Counted from the stretch's first letter, positions 21,001-29,504 are shown. The stretch: DNA of 40,805 nucleotides from Saprospirales bacterium (GCA_007695035.1 REEO01000029.1:1-40805); one strand, 5' to 3'. Notes: generated from the letters alone by a model not told the origin. Program-made: numbers and translations.

Positions 21001-21744
21001 CAAGAACCACTGGCTAATTTCTCCGGTGAACCTCTTGAGGGAATTTGGACCATGGAATTGAGACGATACAATTCGGGCTCTTCAGGAAGGTGGGACGGCT
21101 GGAGTATGGAAGTTTGCGCCAACCTCTCACTTCCCGGATTGCAATTCACCCATATCGATACCCTTTTCGCCCCACCCCTGGAGCGGACGGGAATAAGCTC
21201 AAGTCTCTTGAGAGTGGAAAATGGCAGTACCACCAATGAAAACATTGAGTTTACAGTCATTGAGAAACCCACATTGGGATCCCTTATTTTTGACAATGTA
21301 GACCAAAGCACTGGTTTTGTTTTCACCCAGCAAGACATCTTAGATGGCAGGGTTCGTTACCGGGCTGATATTAATGGAGATGGGGACGACCACTTCACCT
21401 TTTCAGTAATTGACGATGAGAGTGCATGGACCGGACCTGATACTTTCTACATTGCAATTCGCGAAGACGCTGTTTCCAACACAACTGAAATTACCAGTAC
21501 TGCGGAGTTTAAGGTTTATCCCAACCCCACCGGAGGACATGTCACACTTCAAAAGTCAAGCGGTACAAACCAATCTGCTCAGATTCGCCTGTATAATTCC
21601 ACAGGCCAATTGGTACACAACAGCGTGCAACTGCTAAGTGGGGGGATGACCCAGCTCGAACTTTCAAAACTGTCACCGGGACTTTATGTTTTACAAATGA
21701 GTACCGGAACCAATACCTTCAGTGAACGGTTGATTATAAAATAA
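18067..21744 (+). CDS. Second reprolysin-like metalloprotease, tandem paralogue
   Basis: A 1225-residue protein with the same architecture as the preceding gene. It has a signal peptide (ITVLSLLCLSTIFSTGLMAG), a propeptide, a metzincin domain with HEVGHQFNVAH (first His at residue 363) and Met-turn IMSYAGSC, a pair of beta domains (FHIPISTPFKLTAEA, GPFEVTFPGSG), a fibronectin III-like domain (SWPENGADGVDQIIPFAW), a P-domain (WVGDIGFTLISPSGTKV), a CSPG/cadherin-like repeat and a type A sorting domain (FKVYPNPTGGHVTLQ, KLSPGLYVLQM). It begins 11 bases after the first protease stops, so the two are probably cotranscribed. Both copies keep the zinc ligands and the catalytic Glu, so both should be active. 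Substrates are unknown. The 3' end converges with the MATE gene, with 9 bases between stops. Confidence 0.93.
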   Translation: MFQKNTITVLSLLCLSTIFSTGLMAGQLANPWSFVTEKEQDVERIATMRSGDFFPATQYSVFTLDSSKMAKLVSEVPFENLRNFESDIIIPIPLPTGEYEYFRIAESPVFAPELAAKFPNIKSYKAISEGSSGRTGRISVSPIGIAGMFNTTNGDLFIERYEFGEKGDYAVFYDRDMAFNREMQDEMRCGFLGFSDANRRSEILEEVESIGRSMGGNELELRVYRMALATTSAYADLKGGTLESVMASLNEAMNLLNQITENEVAIRFELVPNNHNIIWLDPDDEPYVNVDEGRGLLGQNTSAIASHGGIPLNQFDVGHVFTGRCNDVGGVVNGRACTPGKARGVTCHSNNNMSSIVTRIFAHEVGHQFNVAHSWNHCPGLDNQRSSSSAYEPGSGSTIMSYAGSCGSQNVQTNTHAYFHAGSLNEWIAFSRLNPDNANCGEVIFTGNTEPEIFLPYENDFHIPISTPFKLTAEAMDANDDPLTFAWEQMDLGPNLPMQEAAGTIPLFRTFPPSVSPTRYFPNLQTAASGSNDISQQLPTYSRVLNFRCTVRDNNPAGGAIVWDQLRFFATAAAGPFEVTFPGSGQTYRAGELVEITWEVANTDQSPVNAEYVDILFSFNRGLSFPIVLMERTPNTGSAMVQLPNTGGPWNRIKVRASDNIFFNVSQQNFGLVPAEQPGFIFRHNPGQDLQCLPNVLNINYRTEPLLSFNDSIVIEIVDGLPDGAVALFPDYIKADEEGELSIDLSGVNINADHELTFRLKSGQDTLYRTVYFTTVSNEFSAVELSWPENGADGVDQIIPFAWNPSDNAVSYHLEVALNPAFEENQMVFSETVTGIAEIQPEFQFPANTLLYWRVTPINQCGVGEPLTAGVFQTRTVSCETFEATGHPIVNSGVNGSINTSEILIENQGQVDEINIPNLSGLQSWVGDIGFTLISPSGTKVPLFTRRCGNLSHYNLGFDDNSPIELGCPLTSGQRYQPQEPLANFSGEPLEGIWTMELRRYNSGSSGRWDGWSMEVCANLSLPGLQFTHIDTLFAPPLERTGISSSLLRVENGSTTNENIEFTVIEKPTLGSLIFDNVDQSTGFVFTQQDILDGRVRYRADINGDGDDHFTFSVIDDESAWTGPDTFYIAIREDAVSNTTEITSTAEFKVYPNPTGGHVTLQKSSGTNQSAQIRLYNSTGQLVHNSVQLLSGGMTQLELSKLSPGLYVLQMSTGTNTFSERLIIK

Positions 21745-21753
21745 AATCCCGAC

Positions 21754-23082
21754 TTACTTTAGCTCGTAACCATAAATCCTGAACAAGAGGTACTGAATGG
21801 CGGCTCTTAATACTAGAAAGGCCATCAAACTGATCCACAACCAATTGTTAGATGTGGTATCACCCAAGGTATAGAAAAAGATAAAAAAGCCGGCAAATGC
21901 TACTACCATGGCATTGCGCATGGTTTTGGATGCCGTGAGGCCAATATAAATGCCATCCCAAACGTAGGACCAAAATCCCACCAGTGGCAGTACGGCCACA
22001 AATAAGAGATATGGGCGTGCCCCCTCCAATACTTCCTCCACATCAGTAAATATTCTTAGGAAAAGAGGGCCGTAAATCCCGTAAACCAAAGCACAGACAA
22101 TAGCCAGGCCACCTGACCAAAGAAAGGAGAGCGATATGGTTTTATCGAGATCCTCTTTACTGTCTTTTCCCTTGTATTTGCCAACAAGACTTTCAGTCGC
22201 ATAGGCAAAACCATCGATGCCGTAAGACATCCAATTTACAAAGTGCATCAAAATGACATTGACCGCCAGGACCATGGCCCCCATTTCCGCACTTTGCGCA
22301 TAGAAAAAGGCAAATACCAGCGTCAGGGCCAGCGTTCGAAGAAATATATCGGAATTGACCCGCGCAAATTCCAGCCAGTTTCTGAATTGCTTTAACAGCG
22401 AACCTTTGAAGTGAGCAAACATGTAGCGGTATTTGAAGAACAAAAGGCCCAAGCCCGCAACAACACCAATGTACTGAGCCAGTAGCGTGCCCAGCGCCAC
22501 TCCATCCGCTCCCCTGCCATCAACCATTACAAAATAATAACTCAGTCCAATATTAAGGGTATTGATAAAAATGGTCAGGTAGAGGGGGTACAGAGAATTT
22601 TGCATGCCGAAAAACCAACCCATGATTACAAACAGGGCCAGGGTGGCGGGCACATCCCAAATTCTGATAAAAAAGTATTCTCTGACCAGTGGCAGCAGAT
22701 CTCCCTCCACATTCATCAGCACAAAAGCCGTTTCACCAATCAGCGACTGAAACACCAAAAACAGAAAGGCAAAAAACAGGGCGACCATCAATCCCCTGGA
22801 TAGCTGCATAATTTGGCCCGTTTGATTCGCTTTTCCAAAAAACTGTGCAGTAAAGCCCGTAGTGGCCATTCGAAGGAATCCAAAATTCCAGTACAAAAAG
22901 TTGAATATCATAGATGCTATTCCCACGGCACCTATATGCACATCTGAAAGACGTCCCATCAGTGCGGTGTCCACGGTGCCCAGCAATGGCAAACTGATGT
23001 TGCTGATAATATTGGGAATCGCCAGAGCCAGCATTTCCCGGTTAATCTTCAAAGTCCTACCGGCAATCAAGCTTCCGGCCAT
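21754..23082 (-). CDS. MATE family (DinF-like) multidrug or cation efflux transporter
   Basis: A 442-residue integral inner-membrane protein with about twelve hydrophobic segments. The N-terminus (LALAIPNIISNISLPLLGTV, then DTALMGRLSDVHIGAVG) is the characteristic first-helix region of MATE exporters, and the internal repeat is present (AVNVILMHFVNWMSYGIDGF). The length is typical. MATE proteins export drugs or metabolites in exchange for sodium or protons; the substrate cannot be read from sequence. The gene is divergent from the PASTA gene, and bases 23113-23120 (CAAACATA, TATGTTTG on the minus strand) could be its -7 box. Confidence 0.93.
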   Translation of the reverse strand: MAGSLIAGRTLKINREMLALAIPNIISNISLPLLGTVDTALMGRLSDVHIGAVGIASMIFNFLYWNFGFLRMATTGFTAQFFGKANQTGQIMQLSRGLMVALFFAFLFLVFQSLIGETAFVLMNVEGDLLPLVREYFFIRIWDVPATLALFVIMGWFFGMQNSLYPLYLTIFINTLNIGLSYYFVMVDGRGADGVALGTLLAQYIGVVAGLGLLFFKYRYMFAHFKGSLLKQFRNWLEFARVNSDIFLRTLALTLVFAFFYAQSAEMGAMVLAVNVILMHFVNWMSYGIDGFAYATESLVGKYKGKDSKEDLDKTISLSFLWSGGLAIVCALVYGIYGPLFLRIFTDVEEVLEGARPYLLFVAVLPLVGFWSYVWDGIYIGLTASKTMRNAMVVAFAGFFIFFYTLGDTTSNNWLWISLMAFLVLRAAIQYLLFRIYGYELK

Positions 23083-23257
23083 TTCAATACATAATTATCC
23101 AGAAATAAACCGCAAACATAAGGATACTACACCACACAAGCGAGTGAAAACAAATATTCGGAGCCCGTCTGACGTTAGTTTTCGGTAAATTATTTTAAAC
23201 ACTTACCTTTGGGCTTTAATTAAGAATAGGCCTTACGCCAAATTCGCTCTGTTTTCT

Positions 23258-24133
23258 ATGGCAAAAAAAAGGACTGGAAAGGACTTGACAACCGGGGATA
23301 AACTCAAGGCCCTGGCACTTTTCCTGGTGAGTAAAACACTTTGGAAAAACCTGTTGCTAATGGCAATAGCAGGCCTGGTCATTGTCTTCCTGACCCACCA
23401 ATCTCTAAAGTGGTACACCCGTCACGGCCAGCAAATTCCACTCCCCGACTACACAGGTGAATCTATAAACTCTGCCATGGAGGATGCAGATAACCGCTCC
23501 TTTCGAATGGTCGTATCAGACTCCATCTATATCGTAGGGCGCAGGGGTGGTATTATTCTGGACCAAATTCCACAACCACACGAACTGGTCAAAAAAGACC
23601 GTAAAATTTACGTTACCGTCACCAAAAGTCAGCCGGACATGGTCACGCTGGATGAATTGCCTCCGATGTACGGTCGCAGTTTTGAGAGAACTGCCCGGGT
23701 GCTACAGGCTGCCCACAATATTGATGCACGGATTATGGGAAAAACCTATGACCCAGGACCCGAAGGTCACATCATGTTAATGATTTTTGAGGGGGATACC
23801 ATTATTGACCGGGGGGATGTATTAAAATCTGTGGAAATACCCGTGGGTGCAACCGTGGGTTTTATCGTGTCAGAGCAGCGCGGAGGAATGGTTGAAATAC
23901 CGAATGTAGTTTGCCGCAGCTTGGACGAAGCAGAATTTATTATTAGTTCGCACAGATTGCGAGTCGGTTCAACCCGGCTGCAAGGCGAAGTGGAGGATTT
24001 GCAGAGGGCCTTTGTGGTAGAACAGGATCCCCCTTATAAGCCGGATGAGAAAATAAGGATGGGAAGGTCAATCAATCTCATCCTATCCAGAGAACAACCG
24101 GACTTTTGCGACCCGGAACCAGAGGAATTTTAA
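23258..24133 (+). CDS. Membrane-anchored PASTA-domain protein
   Basis: A 291-residue protein with a basic cytoplasmic N-terminus, one membrane helix at about 33-50 (LLLMAIAGLVIVFLTHQSL) and three extracytoplasmic PASTA-like domains: about 57-125 (IPLPDYTGESINSAMEDAD), 128-200 (LPPMYGRSFERTARVLQAA) and 212-280 (VEIPNVVCRSLDEAEFIIS). PASTA domains bind peptidoglycan fragments or related cell-wall ligands in kinases and penicillin-binding proteins. Here there is no kinase or transpeptidase domain, as in other stand-alone Bacteroidota PASTA proteins, so a sensing or scaffold role in the periplasm is inference. The Asp/Glu-rich C-terminus ends in DPEPEEF. A MITE-like element begins about 40 bases after the stop. 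Confidence 0.9.
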   Translation: MAKKRTGKDLTTGDKLKALALFLVSKTLWKNLLLMAIAGLVIVFLTHQSLKWYTRHGQQIPLPDYTGESINSAMEDADNRSFRMVVSDSIYIVGRRGGIILDQIPQPHELVKKDRKIYVTVTKSQPDMVTLDELPPMYGRSFERTARVLQAAHNIDARIMGKTYDPGPEGHIMLMIFEGDTIIDRGDVLKSVEIPVGATVGFIVSEQRGGMVEIPNVVCRSLDEAEFIISSHRLRVGSTRLQGEVEDLQRAFVVEQDPPYKPDEKIRMGRSINLILSREQPDFCDPEPEEF

Positions 24134-24173
24134 CGGATAAAATAGCCCTGATGTGATTCCGTTTTTTATCAAT

Positions 24174-24312
24174 GAGTTCAATCTGAAAATCCATTTTTGC
24201 ATGAAAATTAGCGAAAAATTAAAGATCGAGAAGATGGGAAAATTTTTCCTGATGACGAAGATTTTGGAATTTGCAGCCATTTGTTATAAAAAGAGGTTTT
24301 CGGAATGGACTT
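24174..24312. mobile_element. MITE-like element, copy A
   Basis: About 139 bases bounded by imperfect terminal inverted repeats: the left end reads GAGTTCAATCTGAAAATCC and the right end, complemented, AAGTCCATTCCGAAAACCT (about 19 of 26 positions match over the wider arms 24173-24198 and 24288-24313). The element is flanked by the direct repeat ATCAAT (24168-24173 and 24313-24318; TTATCAAT if the two shared T residues are counted), which looks like a target-site duplication. The interior resembles the sequence starting at 40676. There is no transposase, so it would be non-autonomous. It sits between the PASTA gene and the start of a T9SS-sorted protein, 32 bases before that ATG, and may affect its expression. 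Confidence 0.72.
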
Positions 24313-24344
24313 ATCAATATGTTCAAAAAATCAATTGACTCCAA

Positions 24345-26627
24345 ATGGTGAAATTTCGTCAAAATAAAATAAAATGGACAGGGATTGGCTTACTGACGCT
24401 CACTGCTCCCTTGTTTGTATTCATACTCTGCTTTACCATTAGTATCCAGGCTCAGTCGGGCTTCGAACTGACACCCCTTACCTACAATGAAAAACTGCAG
24501 GAAAAAGCAAGTAAAAAGACCCAACTCCCGGGGCAATTCGGAGATCATTTCAGATCAGGCGAAGAGCCCGAGATAATTCATATAAATATCTCATCGAACG
24601 GGACGACACAATTTTGCCCTGAAAACCCCTTCCTTGGCGAATTGCTAGACAGCATAGCAGATCTATCTTGCAGTAGCCCTCAAAATACAACCATCGAAAT
24701 TGCGGACAATTGTTTAATATTTGAGGCAGGACCTTCAGGTGCAACAGTCCAATCCGATACTTTTTGTATAATGCTAACCGGATCAGAGGGATCGGAGGCC
24801 GACTTACTGCTTTTGGTCAATGTCCGCCCAATCAGATCACTTCCCTTTGTGGATGACTTTAGCTATTCCGGCCCCTTTCCACATCCGGATTACTGGATTG
24901 ACCGCTTCGTCTTTGTCAATAATACACTGGTTATCAACCCTGTGTCTGTGGGAACGGCCACTTTTGATGGAATCGATGACACAGGCAGACCCTATGGTGG
25001 AGATTTCGGGCGGGCCGATCATCTCACATCGGCATTTATTGATATGACCAGTGCCATTCCCGGCCAGTGCTTTCTCACTTTTTACATACAGGCTGGGGGC
25101 TACTCTTACGTTCCGGACAATGCCGAATTATTAATACTGGAATTTAAAACCGAGGATGGAGACTGGGAAGAAATCACCAGCTATAGTTCAGCTGACCATC
25201 CCGACAATGAGCGGTTTTACTTCAAGAGCATCCAGTTGGAGGAGCGATTCTTCTACGAAGATTTTAAATTCAGGTTTGTGAATCTGGCCGACGGCACCGG
25301 GATGAACTCAAACTGGCACCTTAACTACGTAAAGTTGGCCAACGAATTTCAGGCAGACCTTATATTTGAGAATGACATTGCATTCACCAGACCGCCAAGT
25401 TCTGCCCTGGAAAGATACACAGCAATGCCCTTCCGGCAGTTTGTCGGTCACGAACGCGAGGAGCTGGCTACAGAAATACAGATCGGACTCCACAATCACT
25501 TCAATGGAACGCGCCAGGCAGACCCGAGTAATTTGAGAATTATAGAAGCTTCCACAGGACAGCAACTGCTGTCTGAAACTCTGCTGGAGGTTCCCCCGGT
25601 AGTGGATGAAAACCAGCGTGACCTCGACCCGGGATTTCACTTTTTTACTAACAATATTCAAAATGAAGAGCCCTACAAAAACAATGTCGAGGCCATGACC
25701 GGCTCACTCATGGATAAAATGATCATTCGCACGGAATATTCCTTCCAGCAAAATGAGGAACAGATTCCCGAATTGATTCGCAACAACCAGGTATCAGGGG
25801 AAACTGTAATATCTGACTACTACGCATACGACGACGGATCAGCAGAAAGGGCTTTCAACGTCTTTTTCGGGACCGGCAGCAGTGCACCCGCGCTTGGTGT
25901 CCAATACCACTCCAATACGGGAGACACACTCAGGGGAATTGCAGTAAATCTTCCTAGAATTTCACCCGGTGACAGAAACAAGAGATTCAGACTTATGGTG
26001 TGGGGTGCCTCACTGGATGACGAGCCGCTCTTTGAGTCTGAAAACCTGGGTCCGCGTTTTGTGGATGTCTTTCACGATAGCATTCAGGGCTTTTCGACCT
26101 ACGCACTGCGCTCCCCGGTAACCGGAAATGACACAGCCATTTACATCCCTGCAGGGGATTTTCACGTCGGTTGGAAACAGATATCCCGGGGAGCTTCAGG
26201 AGTGTATGTGGGTTTTGACAGCAACAACCCCGACAATGCGGATCACGTATTCTTTAGCGATGGTGCTATTTGGAGGCGAATAGGTGATATAAATCCCGGA
26301 GTGAGGGGTGCTGTAATGATAAGACCTATATTCTCTGATGAGCCGGTGGTCCAGACCAATGTATTTGAACTGGACGGAGCCCCCAAAACCATCCGACTCT
26401 ACCCCAATCCGGCCAATGATGAAATCCACTTTGGGGATTCAGATGCTTTGGGCGGAATAGATAAATTGGTCGTTTATTCAATGGATGGGAAGATGTATCC
26501 GGTCTCCTATCACGACAATAGGGTGGACATTACACATCTTCCTCCGGGGTCCTACATATTGGCAATACGGTACAAAAACTCCAATGAGTTGCGATATGGA
26601 CAATTCATCAAACAAGATGTCCGGTAG
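24345..26627 (+). CDS. Secreted protein with T9SS type A sorting domain, function unknown
   Basis: A 760-residue protein with a long signal sequence (WTGIGLLTLTAPLFVFILCF, ending in SIQAQ). The middle region has all-beta sequence, including SLPFVDDFSYSGPFPHPDYW followed by a lectin/jelly-roll-like stretch, but no catalytic motif I recognise. The last 80 residues or so are a type A sorting domain (IRLYPNPANDEIHF, LPPGSYILAI), so it should be exported by T9SS and attached to or released from the surface. The same arrangement of a T9SS protein after a PASTA protein may be conserved, but I cannot check this. Its promoter region is interrupted by the MITE-like element ending 32 bases upstream. Confidence 0.88.
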   Translation: MVKFRQNKIKWTGIGLLTLTAPLFVFILCFTISIQAQSGFELTPLTYNEKLQEKASKKTQLPGQFGDHFRSGEEPEIIHINISSNGTTQFCPENPFLGELLDSIADLSCSSPQNTTIEIADNCLIFEAGPSGATVQSDTFCIMLTGSEGSEADLLLLVNVRPIRSLPFVDDFSYSGPFPHPDYWIDRFVFVNNTLVINPVSVGTATFDGIDDTGRPYGGDFGRADHLTSAFIDMTSAIPGQCFLTFYIQAGGYSYVPDNAELLILEFKTEDGDWEEITSYSSADHPDNERFYFKSIQLEERFFYEDFKFRFVNLADGTGMNSNWHLNYVKLANEFQADLIFENDIAFTRPPSSALERYTAMPFRQFVGHEREELATEIQIGLHNHFNGTRQADPSNLRIIEASTGQQLLSETLLEVPPVVDENQRDLDPGFHFFTNNIQNEEPYKNNVEAMTGSLMDKMIIRTEYSFQQNEEQIPELIRNNQVSGETVISDYYAYDDGSAERAFNVFFGTGSSAPALGVQYHSNTGDTLRGIAVNLPRISPGDRNKRFRLMVWGASLDDEPLFESENLGPRFVDVFHDSIQGFSTYALRSPVTGNDTAIYIPAGDFHVGWKQISRGASGVYVGFDSNNPDNADHVFFSDGAIWRRIGDINPGVRGAVMIRPIFSDEPVVQTNVFELDGAPKTIRLYPNPANDEIHFGDSDALGGIDKLVVYSMDGKMYPVSYHDNRVDITHLPPGSYILAIRYKNSNELRYGQFIKQDVR

Positions 26628-26672
26628 AATGTTAACCCAGAAATTTCCGCAGCATAAAAATAACAACTTCTC

Positions 26673-26981
26673 ATGGATATAATCAGTCCGAAAGAACTTC
26701 ACAATCGATTAAAAGATGGTGAAGAAATAGTGCTAATCGACGTCAGAGAACCCTGGGAAAATGAGGAGTTCAATATAGGGGGCGAACTAATTCCCCTCGG
26801 TGAATTGATGGGGAAAATGGTTGACCTTGAGAAGCACAAACATCAGACCATCGTGATTTATTGCAAATCAGGCTCCCGAAGCCAAATGGGCCAAAATCTG
26901 TTGCTCAACTACGGTTTTGATGATGTTCTCAATCTGGAAGGTGGAATAGAAGCATGGTTGACAGACGTCGATGGTGTCTGA
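26673..26981 (+). CDS. Single-domain rhodanese-like sulfurtransferase
   Basis: A 102-residue cytoplasmic protein consisting of one rhodanese domain. The N-terminal motif LIDVREPWENEEF and the active-site loop C64-KSGSR69 (IYCKSGSRSQMG) are intact, followed by the usual C-terminal helix (LNLEGGIEAW). Such proteins (GlpE/PspE type) move sulfane sulfur from thiosulfate or persulfides to acceptors such as cyanide or thiols. No signal peptide is visible. It follows the T9SS-sorted gene by 45 bases on the same strand and converges with the M48 peptidase gene. Confidence 0.92.
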   Translation: MDIISPKELHNRLKDGEEIVLIDVREPWENEEFNIGGELIPLGELMGKMVDLEKHKHQTIVIYCKSGSRSQMGQNLLLNYGFDDVLNLEGGIEAWLTDVDGV

Positions 26982-27119
26982 CCCCGCTTTTATTTAACCT
27001 CGCGCTAGATCAGTCATCCCTGAGACCAGGCATACAAGGCCGATTGATTTATTTCAAAAATGCGGACACCTGCGTTTCTTACAAATCCCGGGTTTCTACC
27101 ATGCCAACACCAAATATCA

Positions 27120-27917
27120 TTACAGTTTATCGAGGTACTGTTCCCATTCCTCTTTGGAGTAAAGAGGCTTGAATTCTGTCTCCTCCAGGGACCAGGCTTT
27201 TTCCCTGATGGATCGCACCCTTTCATTTGGATTGGGGTGGGATGAAAACCAATAAGCACCAGCAGGCAATTCTTCATCGTTACCGGCAATCCGGTTTAAA
27301 AGCTCCGCGAGGCCATTGGGATTAATCCCTGCGTTGGAGAGATAGATCACGGCCTGCTCGTCCGCTTCGTTCTCCAATTGTCTCCCATAGGATGAGCTTG
27401 CGAGAATACTGGCTACCTGGCGAGCGGCTTCCCCTCCTGCAGATCCACCGGCAATACCAACTGCTATCGAAATGCCGACTTCTCTCATCAATTTTCTCCG
27501 GATGTGATCCATCTTTACATGTGCGATTTCGTGAGCAATTACTCCGGCCAGCTCTTCGGCATTTTCACATACCGCGATCAGTTCGGTAAACAAAACCACA
27601 TTCCCACCCGGAAGTGCAAAGGCATTTACCATTCTTTTGTCGAGGAGGTGGACTTTAAGGCCTTCGCAATCCAATTCATTTGCCTCGCATATTTTCTCTG
27701 TGATTTTGATAATGGGTGCTAATTTACCGGAATCTGTCACGGACCTATTTTCGGCATTAAATACTTTAAGGAGAGCGTCACCCAGCTTTTCCTCCTGCAG
27801 ATCAATCAATTCATCTGCCCCCTCAGTGGCACTTTGGAAATTGATCTGGCCAATGATCAACACCGCCGCAACAATGCCGCCAATTAACAACAGTGATTTT
27901 AAAAATATTTTACTCAT
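27120..27917 (-). CDS. M48 family zinc metalloprotease (Oma1/HtpX-like), membrane-anchored
   Basis: The ATG at 27917 (MSKIFLKSLLLIGGIVAAVL) is preferred over an upstream GTG; the product has 265 residues. An N-terminal membrane anchor or signal is followed by the M48 core: the motif HEIAH (H129, E130, H133) after ENAEELAGVI, and the third zinc ligand in LENEADEQA (E182). The C-terminal WFSSHPNPNERVRSI is the usual M48 ending. These enzymes degrade misfolded envelope proteins. The start overlaps the end of the upstream membrane-protein gene by 8 bases, suggesting translational coupling within a TM2 / DUF2752 / DUF4870-like / M48 run. Confidence 0.92.
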   Translation of the reverse strand: MSKIFLKSLLLIGGIVAAVLIIGQINFQSATEGADELIDLQEEKLGDALLKVFNAENRSVTDSGKLAPIIKITEKICEANELDCEGLKVHLLDKRMVNAFALPGGNVVLFTELIAVCENAEELAGVIAHEIAHVKMDHIRRKLMREVGISIAVGIAGGSAGGEAARQVASILASSSYGRQLENEADEQAVIYLSNAGINPNGLAELLNRIAGNDEELPAGAYWFSSHPNPNERVRSIREKAWSLEETEFKPLYSKEEWEQYLDKL

Positions 27918-28353
27918 AGTCCAATTCACTCATAACTGCATCCGTCAAATCACCGAACAACCACCATTTGGGGTGCAAGCCTTTTTGAATCTGAAGAGCC
28001 GATACAATAGTACCGATTAATTCTGAAAGATTAAAGCCGAGCAAAACTGCCAGGTATGCGAAGAAGTAATTGCTAGCCTCCCAATCCCCAAATAAAATCA
28101 ACAATAGCCAGGTTACCCCAATCGCATTGACAAGGAACAGGAACAGTTGGGTAAACATAACCTGGATACAATGCCAGCGAATAAAAGTGGTGGATTTGGT
28201 ATTGCCGAGGTAATATATTCCCGAGGCTACCAGATTGACGATAGGTAGGGGCATTCCAACAATAATCACCACCAGAGACATCAGGTAACTATTGGAAGCG
28301 CGCTCCCTTTCATCCAGGTTCGGCTTGTAGTAAAACTCCTTAATTGCTATCAT
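27910..28353 (-). CDS. Small integral membrane protein, DUF4870/Tic20-like
   Basis: A 147-residue protein with about four hydrophobic segments: SLVVIIVGMPLPIVNLVASG, then FIRWHCIQVMFTQLFLFLV, GVTWLLLILFG and YFFAYLAVLLGFNLSELIG. The FxRWHxxQ element near residue 57 resembles the FVRFHAxQ of DUF4870/Tic20-like proteins, which is the basis for the call; the family is of unknown function in bacteria. The gene overlaps its upstream neighbour by 4 bases and its downstream neighbour by 8, so it is firmly part of this operon. Confidence 0.72.
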   Translation of the reverse strand: MIAIKEFYYKPNLDERERASNSYLMSLVVIIVGMPLPIVNLVASGIYYLGNTKSTTFIRWHCIQVMFTQLFLFLVNAIGVTWLLLILFGDWEASNYFFAYLAVLLGFNLSELIGTIVSALQIQKGLHPKWWLFGDLTDAVMSELDYE

Positions 28354-28775
28354 AACCCCTTATTTATATTCCATATCCAATTGGCGGTGATCAACACAAA
28401 AAATAAGATCAACACCCACTTGTGGCTAAAAAAAATTTGAAACTGATCCCATGAATTCCTTAAGTAGCGAGCACCGAAAATTACATCCCAAAGAAATAAA
28501 ACAGGTACAATCAAAAGACCAAGAGCCAGTAAAAACCCCAGTGGATTGATTCGGAGTGCCTCACCTATATTCCCCAGGAAGAGATTTTTTACCGTACGTG
28601 TTGACCCACAAGAGGGACAGGGAAGGGAGGACACATTTTTGACCACACACACTGTATATTCAGCCCCTTTAAGTTCAGACCGGTTATCCGCATACCAGGA
28701 CAATCCCAGCCAAAGATATCCTCCGGCAATGGCTGTCAAAACCAGCAGGTAAAATTTTTTATCGGGCTTACTCAT
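28350..28775 (-). CDS. DUF2752 membrane protein
   Basis: A 141-residue protein with the DUF2752 signature LPCPSCGSTRT (CPxCGxTR) followed by FLGNIGEALRINPLGFLLAL. It has an N-terminal hydrophobic segment and two more after the motif. The function of the family is unknown; the paired Cys could bind metal or react with thiols (inference). It is the second gene of the minus-strand run, 78 bases after the TM2 gene and overlapping the next gene by 4 bases. Confidence 0.88.
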   Translation of the reverse strand: MSKPDKKFYLLVLTAIAGGYLWLGLSWYADNRSELKGAEYTVCVVKNVSSLPCPSCGSTRTVKNLFLGNIGEALRINPLGFLLALGLLIVPVLFLWDVIFGARYLRNSWDQFQIFFSHKWVLILFFVLITANWIWNINKGL

Positions 28776-28853
28776 AAACCACTATTTACGCTCTTATATG
28801 TGGTTAAAAAGTTGCTTCATCACAAACGTCAAGAACAACTACTCAAATGTTAA

Positions 28854-29213
28854 TCAATAGCCCGCTGAGGCAATCTCAAAACGCTCTAAGTTTTTATCCC
28901 GTGTAGCCCCCATAATCAAAAACCAATCTACGATGTACCAAATCCCAAAACCTCCGCAGGTCAAAAGTTTGGCGATGCCCAAGCCCACTTCTCCAATGAG
29001 AAACCGATCTATACCCAGACTCCCCACCAATAGGGAGACAACCAGAATCATCATAGGATCCTTATAAGATTGAGACTGCACGCGAAAAAACTGATTCTCG
29101 TCCATTTCTTGAAGCCTGCCGCGAATATGGTTTAATCGATAGGATTCAAAATATTTCCCATTCGTCATGAGAAACATATCCACTTTTTGCATGTCTGGCT
29201 TATTCTCTTCCAT
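28854..29213 (-). CDS. TM2 domain-containing membrane protein
   Basis: A 119-residue protein with a polar N-terminal half followed by a TM2 domain: helix one MMILVVSLLVGSLGIDRFLI, the linker GEVGLGIAKLLTCGGFGIW, and helix two with the conserved IWYIVDWFLIMG. The D-R-F motif between the helices is characteristic. TM2 proteins often occur with other small membrane proteins; the function is unknown. It is the first gene of the operon with the DUF2752, DUF4870-like and M48 genes. Confidence 0.88.
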   Translation of the reverse strand: MEENKPDMQKVDMFLMTNGKYFESYRLNHIRGRLQEMDENQFFRVQSQSYKDPMMILVVSLLVGSLGIDRFLIGEVGLGIAKLLTCGGFGIWYIVDWFLIMGATRDKNLERFEIASAGY

Positions 29214-29504
29214 AGTCTATCTTTTTGGATTCGGGGGACAAGATAGGAAATTTTCTAACTACAGAAGCACATTTTTCGACGATAGCCCTGGTTTTATTAG
29301 ATTAAGTTCAGATAAATTGTGGGGATTTCAAGAATTTGCCATCGAACAAGTTAAACACCGATAGCTTTCATGTTACACACGAAAAACTACAACAATTTCA
29401 CTATTGTCCTGTTTACCAAAAACTTAGACCAATAGCAGGAACAATCATGGACACTTCTGCTTTGAAAAAAGTACATTTAACGAAAAGAGTAAAAAATAAA
29501 TCCG
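29214..29504. other. Divergent intergenic region, no gene seen
   Basis: About 290 bases between the divergent TM2 operon and the small conserved gene at 29505. Only short, unconvincing frames are present. It should contain promoters for both directions, but no exact TTTG/TAnnTTTG pair was found. Confidence 0.5.

Noticed and set aside
21745-21753. A bidirectional terminator between the second protease and the MATE gene
   Set aside because: Only nine bases separate the stops and no hairpin was seen there.
24153-24338. A 61-codon plus-strand open frame covering the whole of MITE-like copy A
   Set aside because: It begins and ends in unique flanking DNA and crosses both inverted repeats. The shared inner frame with copy B is reported as a finding instead of as a gene.
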